A DNA stretch of 64,000 nt from JAEUPI01 sp963814435 (GCA_963814435.1 CAWFCV010000003.1:124001-188000), one strand, 5' to 3'. Positions 28,053 through 38,286 are shown, counted from the stretch's first letter. Notes: generated by a model not told the origin, from the sequence alone. A program made the numbers and translations.

Positions 28053-30731
28053 TCAGCTCGCTTCCAGCGCCTTGGTCACGATCTCGCGCACATCGTCGCT
28101 GAGTTCGGTGCGCGCCGCCACGCGGGTGATGGCTTCGCGCGCGGCGCTGCGGTAGGGCTCGGCCCAGTGGCTCCAGCGGTCCATGCCGCGGGCCAGACGC
28201 GAGGCCAGCTGCGGGTTCAGCGCGTCGAGCTCGATCACGCGCTCGGCCCAGAACACATAGCCCGCGGCATCGGTGCGATGGAAGGCGCCCGGGTTGCGCA
28301 GACACAGGCTCAGAATCAGGCTGCGCGCGCGGTTCGGGTTGCGCAGCGTGAAGTCGCGGTGCTGCATCAGCGCACGCACCCGCGAGAACACCCGGCCGTC
28401 GCGCTCCGGCGCCATGGCCTGCAGCGCGAACCACTTGTCGATCACCAGCGCGTCGCCGGCGAAATGGTCGTGGAACTGCCGCAGCGCGGGCTCGGCCAGC
28501 TCGTGGTGGGCCTCCACCAGTGCCGACAGCGCACCGAGGCGGTCGGTCATGTTGCTGGCATCCTTGAAGCGCTGCAGCGCTCTGCCGGGCCACACCGGAT
28601 CGCCGATGCGCGTGGCGTGCCGCACCAGCATCGCCAGTGCCAGATTGGCCAGCGCGCGCCGGCCGGCCTGCCGCGGCTCGGGCCGATAGCCCTCGAGCAC
28701 CTGATGCGATTCGAAGGCCCACAGCCAGTCGGCCTGCAGGTAGGCGGCCGTCTGGTCCAGTGCGAGTTCGCGCAGCGCATGGATGCGCGCCGGATCGGCC
28801 GGGGTGACGCGCTCGGCGAGGTAGCCTTCGGGCGGCAGTTGCAGCACCAGCGCCTTCAGCGCCGCGTCGAGCGCGCCGTGGCGCAACACGACGCGCAGCG
28901 CGTCGATCGTCGGCGCCTCGAGGTGCAGCGCCGCGTTGCCGTGCAGCGCGGCGACGATGACCTGCTGCGCCAGCTGCTGGGCGGACTCCCAGCGGTTGAA
29001 CGGGTCGCTGTCGTGGGCGAGCAGCGTGCGCAGATCGGCGGCATCCATCGCATCGTCGAGCTGCACCGGCGCGGAGAAGCCACGCAGCAGCGATGGCACC
29101 GGATGCTGCGCCACGTCGACGAACGTGAAACTGTGGCTGACCTCGTGCAGCACCATCACGCGCTCGGTGCCGCCGGCCAGCGGTTCGCCTTGCAGCCGCA
29201 GCGGCAGCGCGTGGCCCTCGCGCGAGATCAGCGACAGCGCCACCGGAATCACGAACGGCAGCTTCTCGGCCTGGCCCGGCGTGGGTGGGCAGCGCTGGCC
29301 CAGGCGCAGCGTGTAGGTGCGTGCGGCCTCGTCGTAGTGACCGTGTGCCAGCAGCACCGGCGTGCCCGACTGGGCATACCAGCGCTTGAAGGCGGCGAGG
29401 TGTTCGGCCAGCCAGCTGCCGGGGTTGGCGTCGGCGATGGCCTGCGCGAAGTCGTCGCAGGTGACGGCCTGGCCGTCGTGGCGCTGGAAGTACAGGTCCA
29501 TGCCCTTGCGAAATCCGTCGCGGCCGACCAGCGTGTGCATCATGCGCACCACCTCGGCGCCCTTTTCGTAGACGGTGGCGGTGTAGAAGTTGTCGATCGC
29601 CTCGTAGGCGTCCGGCCGCACCGGGTGCGCCATCGGGCCGGCGTCCTCGGGGAACTGCAGCGTGCGCAGGTCGCGCACGTCTTCGATGCGCTTGACCGCA
29701 CGCGCCGACACGCTGTCGGCCATGTCCATCGAGAACTCCTGGTCGCGAAAGACGGTCAGGCCCTCCTTGAGCGACAGCTGGAACCAGTCGCGGCAGGTGA
29801 TGCGGTTGCCGGTCCAGTTGTGGAAGTACTCGTGGCCGACGACACTTTCGATGGCCATGAAATCGGCGTCGGTGGCGGTGGCGGGGCTGGCCAGCACGTA
29901 CTTGGTGTTGAACAGGTTCAGGCCCTTGTTCTCCATCGCGCCCATGTTGAAGTCGCCCACCGCGACGATCATGAAGCGCTCCAGGTCGAGCGTCAGCCCG
30001 AAGCGCGCCTCGTCCCAGGCGATCGCGGCGATCAGCGAGTTCATCGCGTGCTCGGTCTTGTCGACATCGGCGCGGCTGACGTAGATCTGCAGCAGGTGGT
30101 CGCGGCCGGCGCGGCTGCGGATGCGCTGCTCGCGGCAGGCCAGGTCGGCGGCCACCAGCGCGAACAGGTAGCTCGGCTTGGGAAAGGGGTCGTGCCAGGT
30201 GGCGAAGTGGCGGCCGCCCTCCAGCGCGCCCTCGGCCACCAGGTTGCCGTTGCACAGCAGCTCGGGATAGCGCGCCTTGTCGGCGCGCAGCGTCACGGTG
30301 TAGACCGCCATCACGTCGGGCCGGTCGAGGAAGTAGGTGATGCGCCGGAAGCCCTCGGCCTCGCACTGGGTGAACAGCCCGCCGCTCGAGGTGTACAGGC
30401 CCGACAGCTCGGTGTTGGCCTCGGGCAGGCAGGTGTTGCGGATTTCGAGCGTGAAGGTCGGCCGCAGCGGCGGGTTGTCGATCACCAACTCGCCGTCCTC
30501 GTGGCGGAAGGCCACGCTGTCGCCGTCGATCAGCACGCGCAGCAGCAGCAACGCCTCGCCGTGCAGGCGCAGCGGCTCCAGCGGACGGCCGGGATTGCGC
30601 TCGATCGCCATCTTGCTGTGCACGATGGTCTTGGCCGGGTCGAGGTCGAACGTCAACTCGACGCTGCGGATCCAGAACGGCGGCGGCGCGTAGTCTTCCC
30701 GCCGCACGAGTTTGGGTTGGCCTTCACGCAT
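28053..30731 (-). CDS. pepN: Aminopeptidase N (M1 family)
   Basis: 892 residues, close to the E. coli enzyme length. It has the substrate-recognition motif GAMENKGLN and the zinc site HEYFHNWTGNRIT (HEXXH) with the distal Glu in LSLKEGLTVFRDQEF. The C-terminal helical domain ends in ELSDDVREIVTKALEAS. It removes N-terminal residues from peptides in the cytoplasm, and no signal peptide is seen. The start overlaps the end of the HAD gene, making a prfB-HAD-pepN operon. Unlike the upstream members, the frame is intact. Confidence 0.96.
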   Translation of the reverse strand: MREGQPKLVRREDYAPPPFWIRSVELTFDLDPAKTIVHSKMAIERNPGRPLEPLRLHGEALLLLRVLIDGDSVAFRHEDGELVIDNPPLRPTFTLEIRNTCLPEANTELSGLYTSSGGLFTQCEAEGFRRITYFLDRPDVMAVYTVTLRADKARYPELLCNGNLVAEGALEGGRHFATWHDPFPKPSYLFALVAADLACREQRIRSRAGRDHLLQIYVSRADVDKTEHAMNSLIAAIAWDEARFGLTLDLERFMIVAVGDFNMGAMENKGLNLFNTKYVLASPATATDADFMAIESVVGHEYFHNWTGNRITCRDWFQLSLKEGLTVFRDQEFSMDMADSVSARAVKRIEDVRDLRTLQFPEDAGPMAHPVRPDAYEAIDNFYTATVYEKGAEVVRMMHTLVGRDGFRKGMDLYFQRHDGQAVTCDDFAQAIADANPGSWLAEHLAAFKRWYAQSGTPVLLAHGHYDEAARTYTLRLGQRCPPTPGQAEKLPFVIPVALSLISREGHALPLRLQGEPLAGGTERVMVLHEVSHSFTFVDVAQHPVPSLLRGFSAPVQLDDAMDAADLRTLLAHDSDPFNRWESAQQLAQQVIVAALHGNAALHLEAPTIDALRVVLRHGALDAALKALVLQLPPEGYLAERVTPADPARIHALRELALDQTAAYLQADWLWAFESHQVLEGYRPEPRQAGRRALANLALAMLVRHATRIGDPVWPGRALQRFKDASNMTDRLGALSALVEAHHELAEPALRQFHDHFAGDALVIDKWFALQAMAPERDGRVFSRVRALMQHRDFTLRNPNRARSLILSLCLRNPGAFHRTDAAGYVFWAERVIELDALNPQLASRLARGMDRWSHWAEPYRSAAREAITRVAARTELSDDVREIVTKALEAS

Positions 30732-31402
30732 GATGGATCACCTGGTTGTGCTGAGTGAGTGACGCGACACGCAACGTCGTGAAATCCGGGGCGGTGGCGA
30801 CGAGGTTCGGGAACTGCGCAAACGCCGTCGCCGGCAGCGACGTGGTGAGCGCCACCGCGCGCATGCCGGCGCGGCGCGCGGCCTCGATGCCCAGCGGGGC
30901 GTCCTCGAACACGGTGCACTGCGGCGGCGCCACGCCCAGCCGACGCGCCGCTTCGACGAAGATGTCCGGGTGCGGCTTGCCGCGCAGGCCGTCGGCCGGG
31001 CTGGTGATCGACGTCGACCAAGCTTGTCGAGGCCGAAGCGGCGAAACGCCAGCGCCATGTTGTCCGGCGGCGCGGCGGTGCAGATGCCCAGCGCCAGACC
31101 GGCTTCGCGCGCGGCACGGTGAAAGGCCGTGAAGCCGGCGATCGGCTGCAGCGAGCACTCGGCGAGCTCGCGGTAGATCGTCTCCTTGCGCTGGGCCAGC
31201 GCGTCGCGCTCGGCGAGCTGCACTGCGGAAACAGGTCGGCCAGGATCTCGGCGTTGGTGCGGCCGGCGGTGGCCTCGAAGAAGCCGCCTTCGTCGAAGGC
31301 AGGCCGCGCTCGGCAAACCAGCGGCGCCAGGCCTCGTGGTGCAGCGGCATGCTGTCGATCAGCGTACCGTCGAGGTCGAACAGGAACGCTTGCGCGCGCC
31401 AT
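30724..31402 (-). CDS. HAD-family phosphatase (beta-phosphoglucomutase/Gph-like), several frameshifts
   Basis: The gene runs from ATG 31402 (overlapping the prfB stop as ATGA) to a stop inside the pepN start. Joining frames gives a HAD fold: motif I FLFDLDGTLID, cap residues DSMPLHHEAWRRWF, then GKPHPDIFVEAARRLG and motif IV FEDAPLGIEAARRAG. At least three one-base insertions break it between about 31000 and 31395; for example, removing one C in GCGCGCGC near 31393 restores motif I. All catalytic Asp residues are present once frames are joined, so I treat it as a functional gene with sequence errors. The substrate is unknown. Confidence 0.75.
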
Positions 31403-32506
31403 CAAAGACCCTGCTTCAGGCTGGCCTCGATGAACGGGTCGAGGTCGCCGTCGAGCACCTTCTGCGTGTTGCTGATCTCGACGTTGGTGCGCAGGTCCTT
31501 GATGCGGCTCTGGTCGAGCACGTAGCTGCGGATCTGGTGGCCCCAGCCGACGTCGGTCTTGCTGTCCTCGAGCTTCTGCTGCTCTTCGCGCTGCTTGCGC
31601 ATCTCGTGCTCGTACAGCCGGCTCTTCAGCATCGCCCAGGCCTCGTCGCGGTTGCGGTGCTGCGAGCGGTCGTTCTGGCACTGCACCACGATGCCGGTGG
31701 GGATGTGCGTCAGGCGCACCGCCGAGTCGGTCTTGTTGATGTGCTGGCCGCCGGCGCCGCTGGCGCGGAAGGTGTCGGTGCGCACGTCGGCCGGGTTGAT
31801 GTCGATCTCGATCGAGTCGTCGACCTCGGGGTAGACGAACACGCTGGCGAAGCTGGTGTGGCGGCCGCCCGAGCTGTCGAACGGGCTCTTGCGCACCAGG
31901 CGGTGCACGCCGGTCTCGGTGCGCAGGTGGCCGAAGGCGTAGTCGCCCTCGATCTTGATCGTGGCGCTCTTGATGCCGGCCACGTCGCCCTCGCTCTCTT
32001 CGAGCAGCTCGGCCTTGAAGCCCTTGCGCTCGCAGTACTTGAGGTACTGGCGCAGCAGCATCTGCGCCCAGTCGCAGGCCTCGGTGCCGCCGGCGCCGGC
32101 CTGGATGTCGAGGAAGCAGTTGCTCGGGTCGGCCGGGTTGCTGAACATGCGGCGGAATTCGAGCTCCTCGACGATGCCGCGCAGCTTGGCGGCCTCGGCC
32201 TCGATCGAGGCCAGGCTCGCCAGGTCCTCGTCGGCCTTGACCATCTCGAACAGCTCGGCGTTGTCGGCGAGCTGGCTGCTCAGGTGGTCGATCGTGCCGA
32301 CCACCGTTTCCAGCGACTTCTTCTCGCGGCCCAGCTCCTGCGCGCGCTTGGGCTCGTTCCAGACGCCCGGGTTCTCGAGCGCGGCGTTGACTTCGTTCAG
32401 CCGCAGTGCTTTGCGGTCGTAGTCAAAGATACCCCCGGAGCGCTTCGGTGCGTGCGGTCAGATCGGCCAGCAGCGTGCCGATGGCGTTGATGCGTTCGAT
32501 GTCCAT
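31402..32506 (-). CDS. prfB: Peptide chain release factor 2 (programmed +1 frameshift)
   Basis: Start MDIERINAIGTLLADLTART at 32506. After 27 codons the frame reaches CTT TGA C and continues one base forward as DYDRKALRLNEV, giving about 367 residues (E. coli RF2 365). The SPF tripeptide that reads UGA/UAA (VRKSPFDSSG) and the catalytic GGQ (ASGAGGQHINKTDS) are present. RF2 recognises UGA and UAA and hydrolyses peptidyl-tRNA. Efficient reading of the internal UGA lowers its own synthesis. It is first in the operon with the HAD and pepN genes. Confidence 0.97.
32422..32437 (-). promoter_or_regulatory. prfB: Programmed +1 frameshift signal of prfB
   Basis: Read on the minus strand the site is CGGGGGTATCTTTGAC: a Shine-Dalgarno-like GGGGG, the slippery CTT codon and the in-frame TGA followed by C. 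It is nearly identical to the classical E. coli site, and its spacing is conserved. Confidence 0.95.
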
Positions 32507-32667
32507 GATGGTCTTCTTGTGCGATGCGACGCGCATTTTCACATGCGCGTTCAACCGGGGGTCGAACGAGGGTGCTGTTGCGCTGCGACACCGGAACGCG
32601 GGGTGTGTGCGGGTTTTCCCGGGGCGGGTAAGCGCGCGCGACGGGCGTTCTTGTCAGAGACCTGTAA

Positions 32668-33011
32668 GTGGCTGCGTCGACCCTGCGGCCCAGTTCCAAC
32701 CTGGATCGCGCCGTGCTGCTGTTCGTGTCTTCGCTGAAGCTGATCGCCGAGATCGCGCTGATGGCGCTGCTCGGCCAGTGGCTGCTCGGGTCTGCTGGCC
32801 GGCGCCAAGCGCGACAGCAACGTCTTCTACAAGCTGCTGCAGATCGCTGACGCAGCCGTTCATCCGCGTCGCCCGGCTGATCAGCCCGCGCGTCGTGATC
32901 GATCGCCACATGCCGCTGGTGGCCTTCCTGCTGCTGGCCTTCGGCTGGCTCGTCGCCACGATTGCCAAGATCAACCTGTGCCTGCAGATCGGCGTGGAGG
33001 CCTGCAGATGA
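32668..33011 (+). CDS. Small two-helix membrane protein (two frameshifts)
   Basis: About 113 residues from GTG 32668. N-terminal part AVLLFVSSLKLIAEIALMAL, middle LAGAKRDSNVFYKLLQI, then TQPFIRVARLISPRVVIDRH and the helix MPLVAFLLLAFGWLVATIAK. One extra base near 32792 (GGGTCTG) and one near 32850 (ATCGCTG) break the frame. Removing them gives a continuous protein with two to three membrane helices. It recalls small YggT-like membrane proteins, but I do not assign a family. The stop overlaps the start of the TPR gene (ATGA), so they are co-transcribed. Confidence 0.6.
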
Positions 33012-33589
33012 GCGCGCTCGGCGAGCGCTTCGACTTCTGGCGCCTGAAGGCTGCAGCGCCAAGGGCTGGCTGCTGATCGGCCGCATCGGCGCAGGCCGAG
33101 GCGGTGTTCACCGACATGCTGGCGCGCTGGCCGGCCAACGCCTACGCGCTGGCCAGCCGGGCGCATCTGCGCGCGCAGGCGCGGCGCCACGCCGAGGCCC
33201 TGGTCGATGCGCAGCGCGCTGGTGGCCGCCCACCCCGAGCGCAGCGCGGGCGACTGGTTCAACCTGGCGTACCTGCACGAGGCCGCGACCAGCTGGCCGA
33301 CGCCGAGGCCGCCTTCCGGCGCGCGCGTGGCGCTCGACCCGAAGCTCGACCGCGCCTGGTACGGCCTGGGGCTGGTGCTGATCCGCCAGCAGCGCTTCGA
33401 CGAAGCCGTGGCGGCGCTGAAGCGCAACACCGAGCTGCAGCCGATGAGCCCGTACGGCTGGTACCAGCTGGCGCGGGTGCACGTGGACCGGCAGAGCCCG
33501 ACGAGGCGCGCAAGATCATTCGCCACCTGAAGGGGTTCGAGCCCAAGGTCGCCGCGCAGCTCGAGCGCGAGACCGGGCTGTCGACATGA
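33008..33589 (+). CDS. TPR-repeat protein (heavily frameshifted)
   Basis: Fragments in all three frames join into a soluble TPR protein of about 190 residues: MSALGERFDFWRLK, AEAVFTDMLARWPANAYALA, DWFNLAYLHEA, AEAAFRRA, LDRAWYGLGLVLIRQQRFDEA and PMSPYGWYQLARVHVD, ending LKGFEPKVAAQLERETGL. At least five one-base breaks lie between about 33045 and 33500. The repeats themselves are well preserved, which favours sequence errors over decay. Its place between a small membrane protein and the symporter genes gives no specific function. Confidence 0.6.
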
Positions 33590-33722
33590 CGCGCAAACGG
33601 TCGCCGGCAGCGTGCTGCCAGGCCGCTTGGCGTCTGGGGCGGATGCCGCCGCGCAGCGGCGGTGTCGATCGGGGTCGTGCGCTGTCGGACGCACGGGGTT
33701 CAGCAACTTGGAGGTGACAGCA

Positions 33723-33984
33723 ATGCAGATTGTCAGAGAATCACCGCCAGTACTGGCCGAAGAACCTGCGCATCACCGCGGATTCTGCTGGCCATCTGGT
33801 TCTTCGTGACGTTCGTCGATCGGGTTACTTCGCCCGCGACCTGAACTTCACGTTCTTCGGCTGGCCGTTCAGCTTCTGGGTCGGTGCCCAGGGTGCGCTG
33901 ATCGTCTACTGTCTGATCATCTGGTACTACGCCAGACTACATGAACAAGCTGGACATGAACACGGCGTTGCCGAGGAGGAATGA
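33723..33984 (+). CDS. DUF4212 small subunit of SLC5-type symporter (frameshifted)
   Basis: A strong ribosome site (GGAGGTGA) lies 7 bp before ATG 33723. Joined frames read SENHRQYW, KNLRIT, then WFFVTFV and GYFARDLNFTFFGWPFSFW, then AQGALIVYCLIIWYYAR, ending HGVAEEE. This is about 86 residues with two membrane helices. The pattern matches the family of small subunits that always precede an SLC5 solute:sodium symporter of the acetate/organic-acid type. About three extra bases interrupt it (near 33729, 33770-33820 and 33935). The stop is one base before the ATG of the large subunit. Confidence 0.8.
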
Positions 33985-33985
33985 C

Positions 33986-36104
33986 ATGGCTGGCGTGAGT
34001 TTCGAACATGGCAGCGGCTATTCCGCCGCCGACAAGAAGGCCTTCAAGGGGCAGCTGAACAAGGTCTACACGCTGGTACACCGGCGGCTTCATCGCGTTC
34101 ATCATGGTCCTGGCGGTGCTCGAGCAGATGGGCCTGCCGCGAACCTGGATCGGCTTCATCTTCCTGCTCGCCACCGTGGCGCCTGTATGCCGGCATCGGC
34201 ATCATGAGCCGCACCACCGACGCGGCCGAGTACTACGTGGCCGGGCGGCGCGTGCCGGCGATCTACAACGGCATGGCCACCGGCGCCGACTGGATGAGCG
34301 CGGCCTCGTTCATCGGCATGGCCGGCACGCTGTACCTCACCGGCTACGGCGGCCTGGCCTTCATCATGGGCTGGACCGGCGGCTACTGCCTGGTGGCGCT
34401 GTTCCTGGCGCCGTACCTGCGCAAGTTCGGGCAGTTCACGATTCCCGACTTCCTGGGCGCGCGCTACGAAGGCAACCTGCCGCGCTTCATCGGCATCATC
34501 GCGGCGATCCTGTGCTCGTTCACCTACGTGGTGGCGCAGATCTACGGCGTGGGCCTGATCACCGACGCGGCTGTCGGGCCTGGCGTTCGAGATCGGCATC
34601 TTCGTCGGCCTGGGCGGCATCCTGGTGTGTTCGTTCCTCGGCGGCATGCGTGCCGTCACGTGGACGCAGGTGGCGCAGTACATCATCCTGATCATGGCCT
34701 ACATGATGCCGGTGGTGTGGCTGTCGGTCAAGCAGACCAGCGTGCCGATCCCGCAGGCGATCTACGGCTACCAGCTCGAGAAGGTCACCGCGAACGCGAG
34801 AAGCAGCTGCTGCGACGACCCGAAGGAGAAGGAGGTCATCGCCATCTTCAAGCAGCGTGCCGACGAGTTCGACGCCAAGCTGAAGGACTCCGGCGGCCGC
34901 GCTGGCGGCCGACAAGGCCGCCGCCGAGCAAGAAGCTGGCCGACCTGAAGGCCGCCAACGCGCCGGCCAGGCCGACGTGCAGGCCGCCGAGAAGGCGCTG
35001 GCCGCGCTGCCCAAGGACGCCGAGGACGCCAAGAAGGCCTGGACGGCCGCCAAGGCCGCCAACACGGCCCGCGCCGCGCCGCTGGCCGGCATGCCGCCGC
35101 ACGCGCAGCAGTTCGCCGGCGACCCGAACGGCGACGAGAAGGCGCAGAAGGCCTACGACGTGTCGCGGCGCAACTTCCTGGCGCTGGTGTTCTGCCTGAT
35201 GGTCGGCACGGCCGCGCTGCCGCACATCCTGATGCGCTACTACACCACGCCGTCGGTGAAGGAGGCGCGCGAGTCGGTGACCTGGTCGCTGTTCTTCATC
35301 TTCCTGCTGTACTTCACGGCGCCGGCCCTGGCGGTGCTGGTCAAGTTCGAGGTCTTCAACGTGCTGGTGGGCACGCCGTTCGACAAGTTGCCGGCGCTGG
35401 ATCGCCAACTGGGCGCAAGGTCGACCCGACGCTGCTGTCGGTGGTCGACATCAACAAGGACGGCATCTTCCAGCTCGGCGAGATGCGGATCGGCGGCGAC
35501 ATCATCGTGCTGGCCACGCCGGAGATCGGCGGCCTGCCGTACGTGATCTCGGGCATGGTGGCCGCGGGCGGCCTGGCGGCGGCGCTGTCCACCGCCGACG
35601 GCCTGCTGCTGACGATCGCCAACGCGCTGAGCCACGATCTGTACTACAAGATGATCGACCCGAACGCCTCCACCGCGCGCCGGGTGACGATCTCCAAGGT
35701 GCTGCTGCTGGTGGTGGCCTTGCGCGCGGCCTACGTGGCGGCGCAGAAACCGGCGGACATCCTGTTCCTGGTGTCGGCGGCGTTCTCGTTCGCGGCGGCG
35801 GCGTTCTTCCCGGCGCTGGTGCTGCGGCGTGTTCTGGAAGCGCGCCAACAAGTGGGGCGCCACGCTGGGCATGATCGCCGGCCTGGGCATCACCTTCTAC
35901 TACATGGTGACGACGCAGCCGTGGATGCGCGGCCTGTTCGGCGTCACCAAGCCGGTCGAGCTGTGGTGGGACATCCAGCCGATCTCGGCCGGCCTGTTCG
36001 GCGTGCCGCTCGGCTTCGCGGTGATCATCATCGTCAGCCTGCTGACGCCGGCGCCGAAGCGCGAGACGCAGGAGCTGGTGGAGCACGTGCGTTACCCGAC
36101 CTGA
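33986..36104 (+). CDS. SLC5-type sodium:solute symporter, acetate/organic-acid class (many frameshifts)
   Basis: ATG follows GAGGAGGAA. Frames join to about 700 residues with 12-13 membrane helices, including the SLC5 signature segments SRTTDAAEYYVAGR, NGMATGADWMSAASFIGMAG and GGLAAALSTADGLLLTIANA. Between two helices sits a charged helical insert (about nt 34780-35140, Lys/Ala/Glu rich) and later an EF-hand-like loop DINKDGIFQLGE. It probably takes up acetate or another short organic acid with Na+, together with the DUF4212 subunit. About ten single-base breaks lie at roughly 34078, 34185, 34570, 34795, 34890, 34925, 34965, 35410, 35725 and 35830. Confidence 0.82.
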
Positions 36105-36146
36105 AGGCCGGCCAAGGCCTGAGCCCACGACGGCTGCGTCGGTCCG

Positions 36147-36181
36147 AGGCCGCGCCCTGCAACGGGTGCGGCCTTTTTTTT
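36147..36181 (+). terminator. Rho-independent terminator after the symporter
   Basis: The 11-bp arms AGGCCGCGCCC (36147-36157) and GGGTGCGGCCT (36164-36174) with one mismatch and a TGCAAC loop are followed by a run of T to 36181. This is the strongest intrinsic terminator in the window and ends the symporter unit. Confidence 0.85.
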
Positions 36182-36285
36182 GGTCACGGCGAAGCCGCTT
36201 GACCCGGCGCAAGCGACGCGTCGCGATCGGCGATCGGGCCGCCACCTAAGATCGAGTCCCGTCGAACCCACCGAGACCGGCCCGC

Positions 36286-38205
36286 ATGCCCGCCACGACG
36301 CCGTCGACCAGCCTGGTCAGCAACCTGCGCATCGAACTGATGAGCCATGCGCCGTTCGCGCAGATGGCACCGGCCCACGTCGACCAGTTCATCGCGCAGT
36401 CGCGGCAAGCCTATTTCGCGCCCGACGAGGTGGTGCTCGAGCCGGCGATGGGCCCGGTGCGGACGCTGTACCTGCTGCGGCAGGGCAGCATCACCGGCCG
36501 GCGCGGTATCGCCGAGTTGTCCGGCGGCCTGCAGTACGAGGCGGGCGACCTGTTCCCGGTCGGCTCGGTGCTGGGCGCCCGGCCGGTGACCTCGACCTAC
36601 ACCGCCAACGAGGACACCTTCTGTCTGCTGCTGCCGGCCGACGCGGTGCAACGGCTGGCCAGCCAGAGCCCGCCGTTCGCCGACTTCCTGAAGCGGCGGG
36701 CGCTGCACTTCTTCGAGTTGTCGCGGCGCGCGGTCAGTGCCAGTTATGCGTCCGAGGCGCTCGAGCAGCAGTCGCTCGAGTCGCGCCTGGGCAGCTTGCC
36801 GCGCAAGCAGACGCTGGCCTGCACCGCCGACACGCCGCTGCAACAGGCCTTGACGCAGATGCATGAACGCCACGTCGGCTCGGTCCTGGTGGTCGACGCG
36901 CTCGGCGCGCCGCAGGGCATTCTGACGCGCCACGACATCCTGAGCCGCGTGACGCTGCCGCGGGTGCCGCTGGAGTCGGCCATCGGTACGGTGATGAGCC
37001 GGCCCCTGCACGCGCTGACGACCGACGACACGCTGCAGGATGCGGCGCTGCTGATGTCGCGCCACGGCATCCGGCACGTGCCGCTGTGCGAGGGCGGCCG
37101 CCTGTTCAGCATCGTCTCCGAGCGCGACCTGTTCTCGTTGCAGCGCCTGTCGCTCAAGCAGCTCAGCACGCGCATTCGTGCGGCGCGCGACCTCGAGGAC
37201 TACCAGCGCTGCGCAGCCGACATCCGGCGCTTCGCGCGCACGCTGCTGGGCCAGGGCGTGCATGCGCGCCAGCTGACCGAGCTGATCAGCCACCTCAACG
37301 ACGTGCTCACCGAGTCGCTGGTGCAGTGGCTGGCGCGCGAGCAGGGCATCGAGCTGCGGCAGGCCTGCTGGCTGGCCTTCGGCTCTGAAGGGCGCAGCGA
37401 ACAGACCATCGCCACCGATCAGGACAACGGCCTGGTCTTTCAGAGCGACGATGCCAGGCGCGACCGCCCCGACTGGTTGCGTTTCGCGCGCAGCGTGAAC
37501 GAGGCGCTCGACGCCTGTGGCTACCCGCTGTGCAAGGGCAACGTGATGGCCAGCAATCCGGCCTGCTGCCTGACCGCCGACGAGTGGCAACACCGCTTCA
37601 CGGAGTGGATCGAGCACGGTGCGCCCGAAGATCTGCTGAACGCCAGCATCTATTTCGACCTGCGGCCGCTGGCCGGCGCCACGGCGTTGGCGCAGCCCTT
37701 GCGCGAGATGCTGGTGCGCCAGAGCGCCGCGGTGCCGCGCTTCATCCGGCAGATGGCCGAAAACGCGCTGCGCAGCCGTTCGCCACTGAACTGGCGCGGC
37801 GCCATCGACACCACCGAGATCGACGGGCGCGACTGCCTCGATGTGAAGCTTCGCGGCACCGCGATCTTCGTCGACGCCGCGCGGCTGTATGCGCTGGCGC
37901 GCGGCATCGATGCGCTGAGCACGCGCGACCGCCTGGCCGGCATGGCCCGCGCGCTCGGCGTCGAAGCGCAGGAGGGCGAGGGCTGGGTTGCGGCATTCGA
38001 GTTCCTGCAGATGTTGCGCTTGCGCGTGCAGCTGCAGCGACAGGCGCCGTCGGACTCCGATTCGCTGCGCCCGATGGCGCAGGTGGACCAGCCCAATCTG
38101 CTGGATGTGGGCAGCCTCAACGAGCTGGACCGGCGCCTGCTGAAGGAGACGTTGCGCGTGGCCAAGCAACTGCAGCAGCGCATCGAGCTCGACTACATGC
38201 GGTAA
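36286..38205 (+). CDS. cNMP-binding/CBS/DUF294 putative nucleotidyltransferase
   Basis: 639 residues. A cyclic-nucleotide-binding-like domain (about 20-130), a CBS pair (about 165-285, HVGSVLVVDALGAPQGILTRHD and HGIRHVPLCEGGRLFSIVSERD), then a DUF294 nucleotidyltransferase domain with GSEGRSEQT at 366 and DQDNGL, and the DUF294 C-terminal domain ending QQRIELDYMR. This is the GlnD-like polymerase-beta fold thought to modify a target in response to nucleotides, and the target is unknown. Such genes regularly accompany DUF4212/SLC5 symporters. It is intact, in contrast to the upstream genes. Confidence 0.9.
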   Translation: MPATTPSTSLVSNLRIELMSHAPFAQMAPAHVDQFIAQSRQAYFAPDEVVLEPAMGPVRTLYLLRQGSITGRRGIAELSGGLQYEAGDLFPVGSVLGARPVTSTYTANEDTFCLLLPADAVQRLASQSPPFADFLKRRALHFFELSRRAVSASYASEALEQQSLESRLGSLPRKQTLACTADTPLQQALTQMHERHVGSVLVVDALGAPQGILTRHDILSRVTLPRVPLESAIGTVMSRPLHALTTDDTLQDAALLMSRHGIRHVPLCEGGRLFSIVSERDLFSLQRLSLKQLSTRIRAARDLEDYQRCAADIRRFARTLLGQGVHARQLTELISHLNDVLTESLVQWLAREQGIELRQACWLAFGSEGRSEQTIATDQDNGLVFQSDDARRDRPDWLRFARSVNEALDACGYPLCKGNVMASNPACCLTADEWQHRFTEWIEHGAPEDLLNASIYFDLRPLAGATALAQPLREMLVRQSAAVPRFIRQMAENALRSRSPLNWRGAIDTTEIDGRDCLDVKLRGTAIFVDAARLYALARGIDALSTRDRLAGMARALGVEAQEGEGWVAAFEFLQMLRLRVQLQRQAPSDSDSLRPMAQVDQPNLLDVGSLNELDRRLLKETLRVAKQLQQRIELDYMR

Positions 38206-38286
38206 GTCCCTGTTGCCGCAGCCGCAGCGGCGCCGCAGGATGCAGACCGGCGCGTGTGTCGAGCGCGCCGAGGGTGGGAGGCAGGC

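Noticed and set aside
28167..30758. 863-codon plus-strand frame opposite pepN
   Set aside because: Shadow of pepN, whose minus-strand frame has GAMEN and HEXXH motifs.
32423..32425. In-frame TGA in prfB as a nonsense mutation
   Set aside because: It is the programmed +1 frameshift stop of RF2 with the conserved CTT-TGA-C context.
33628..33648. Second sigma54 promoter before the DUF4212 gene
   Set aside because: GG and GC are present but not at the required 10-bp gap.
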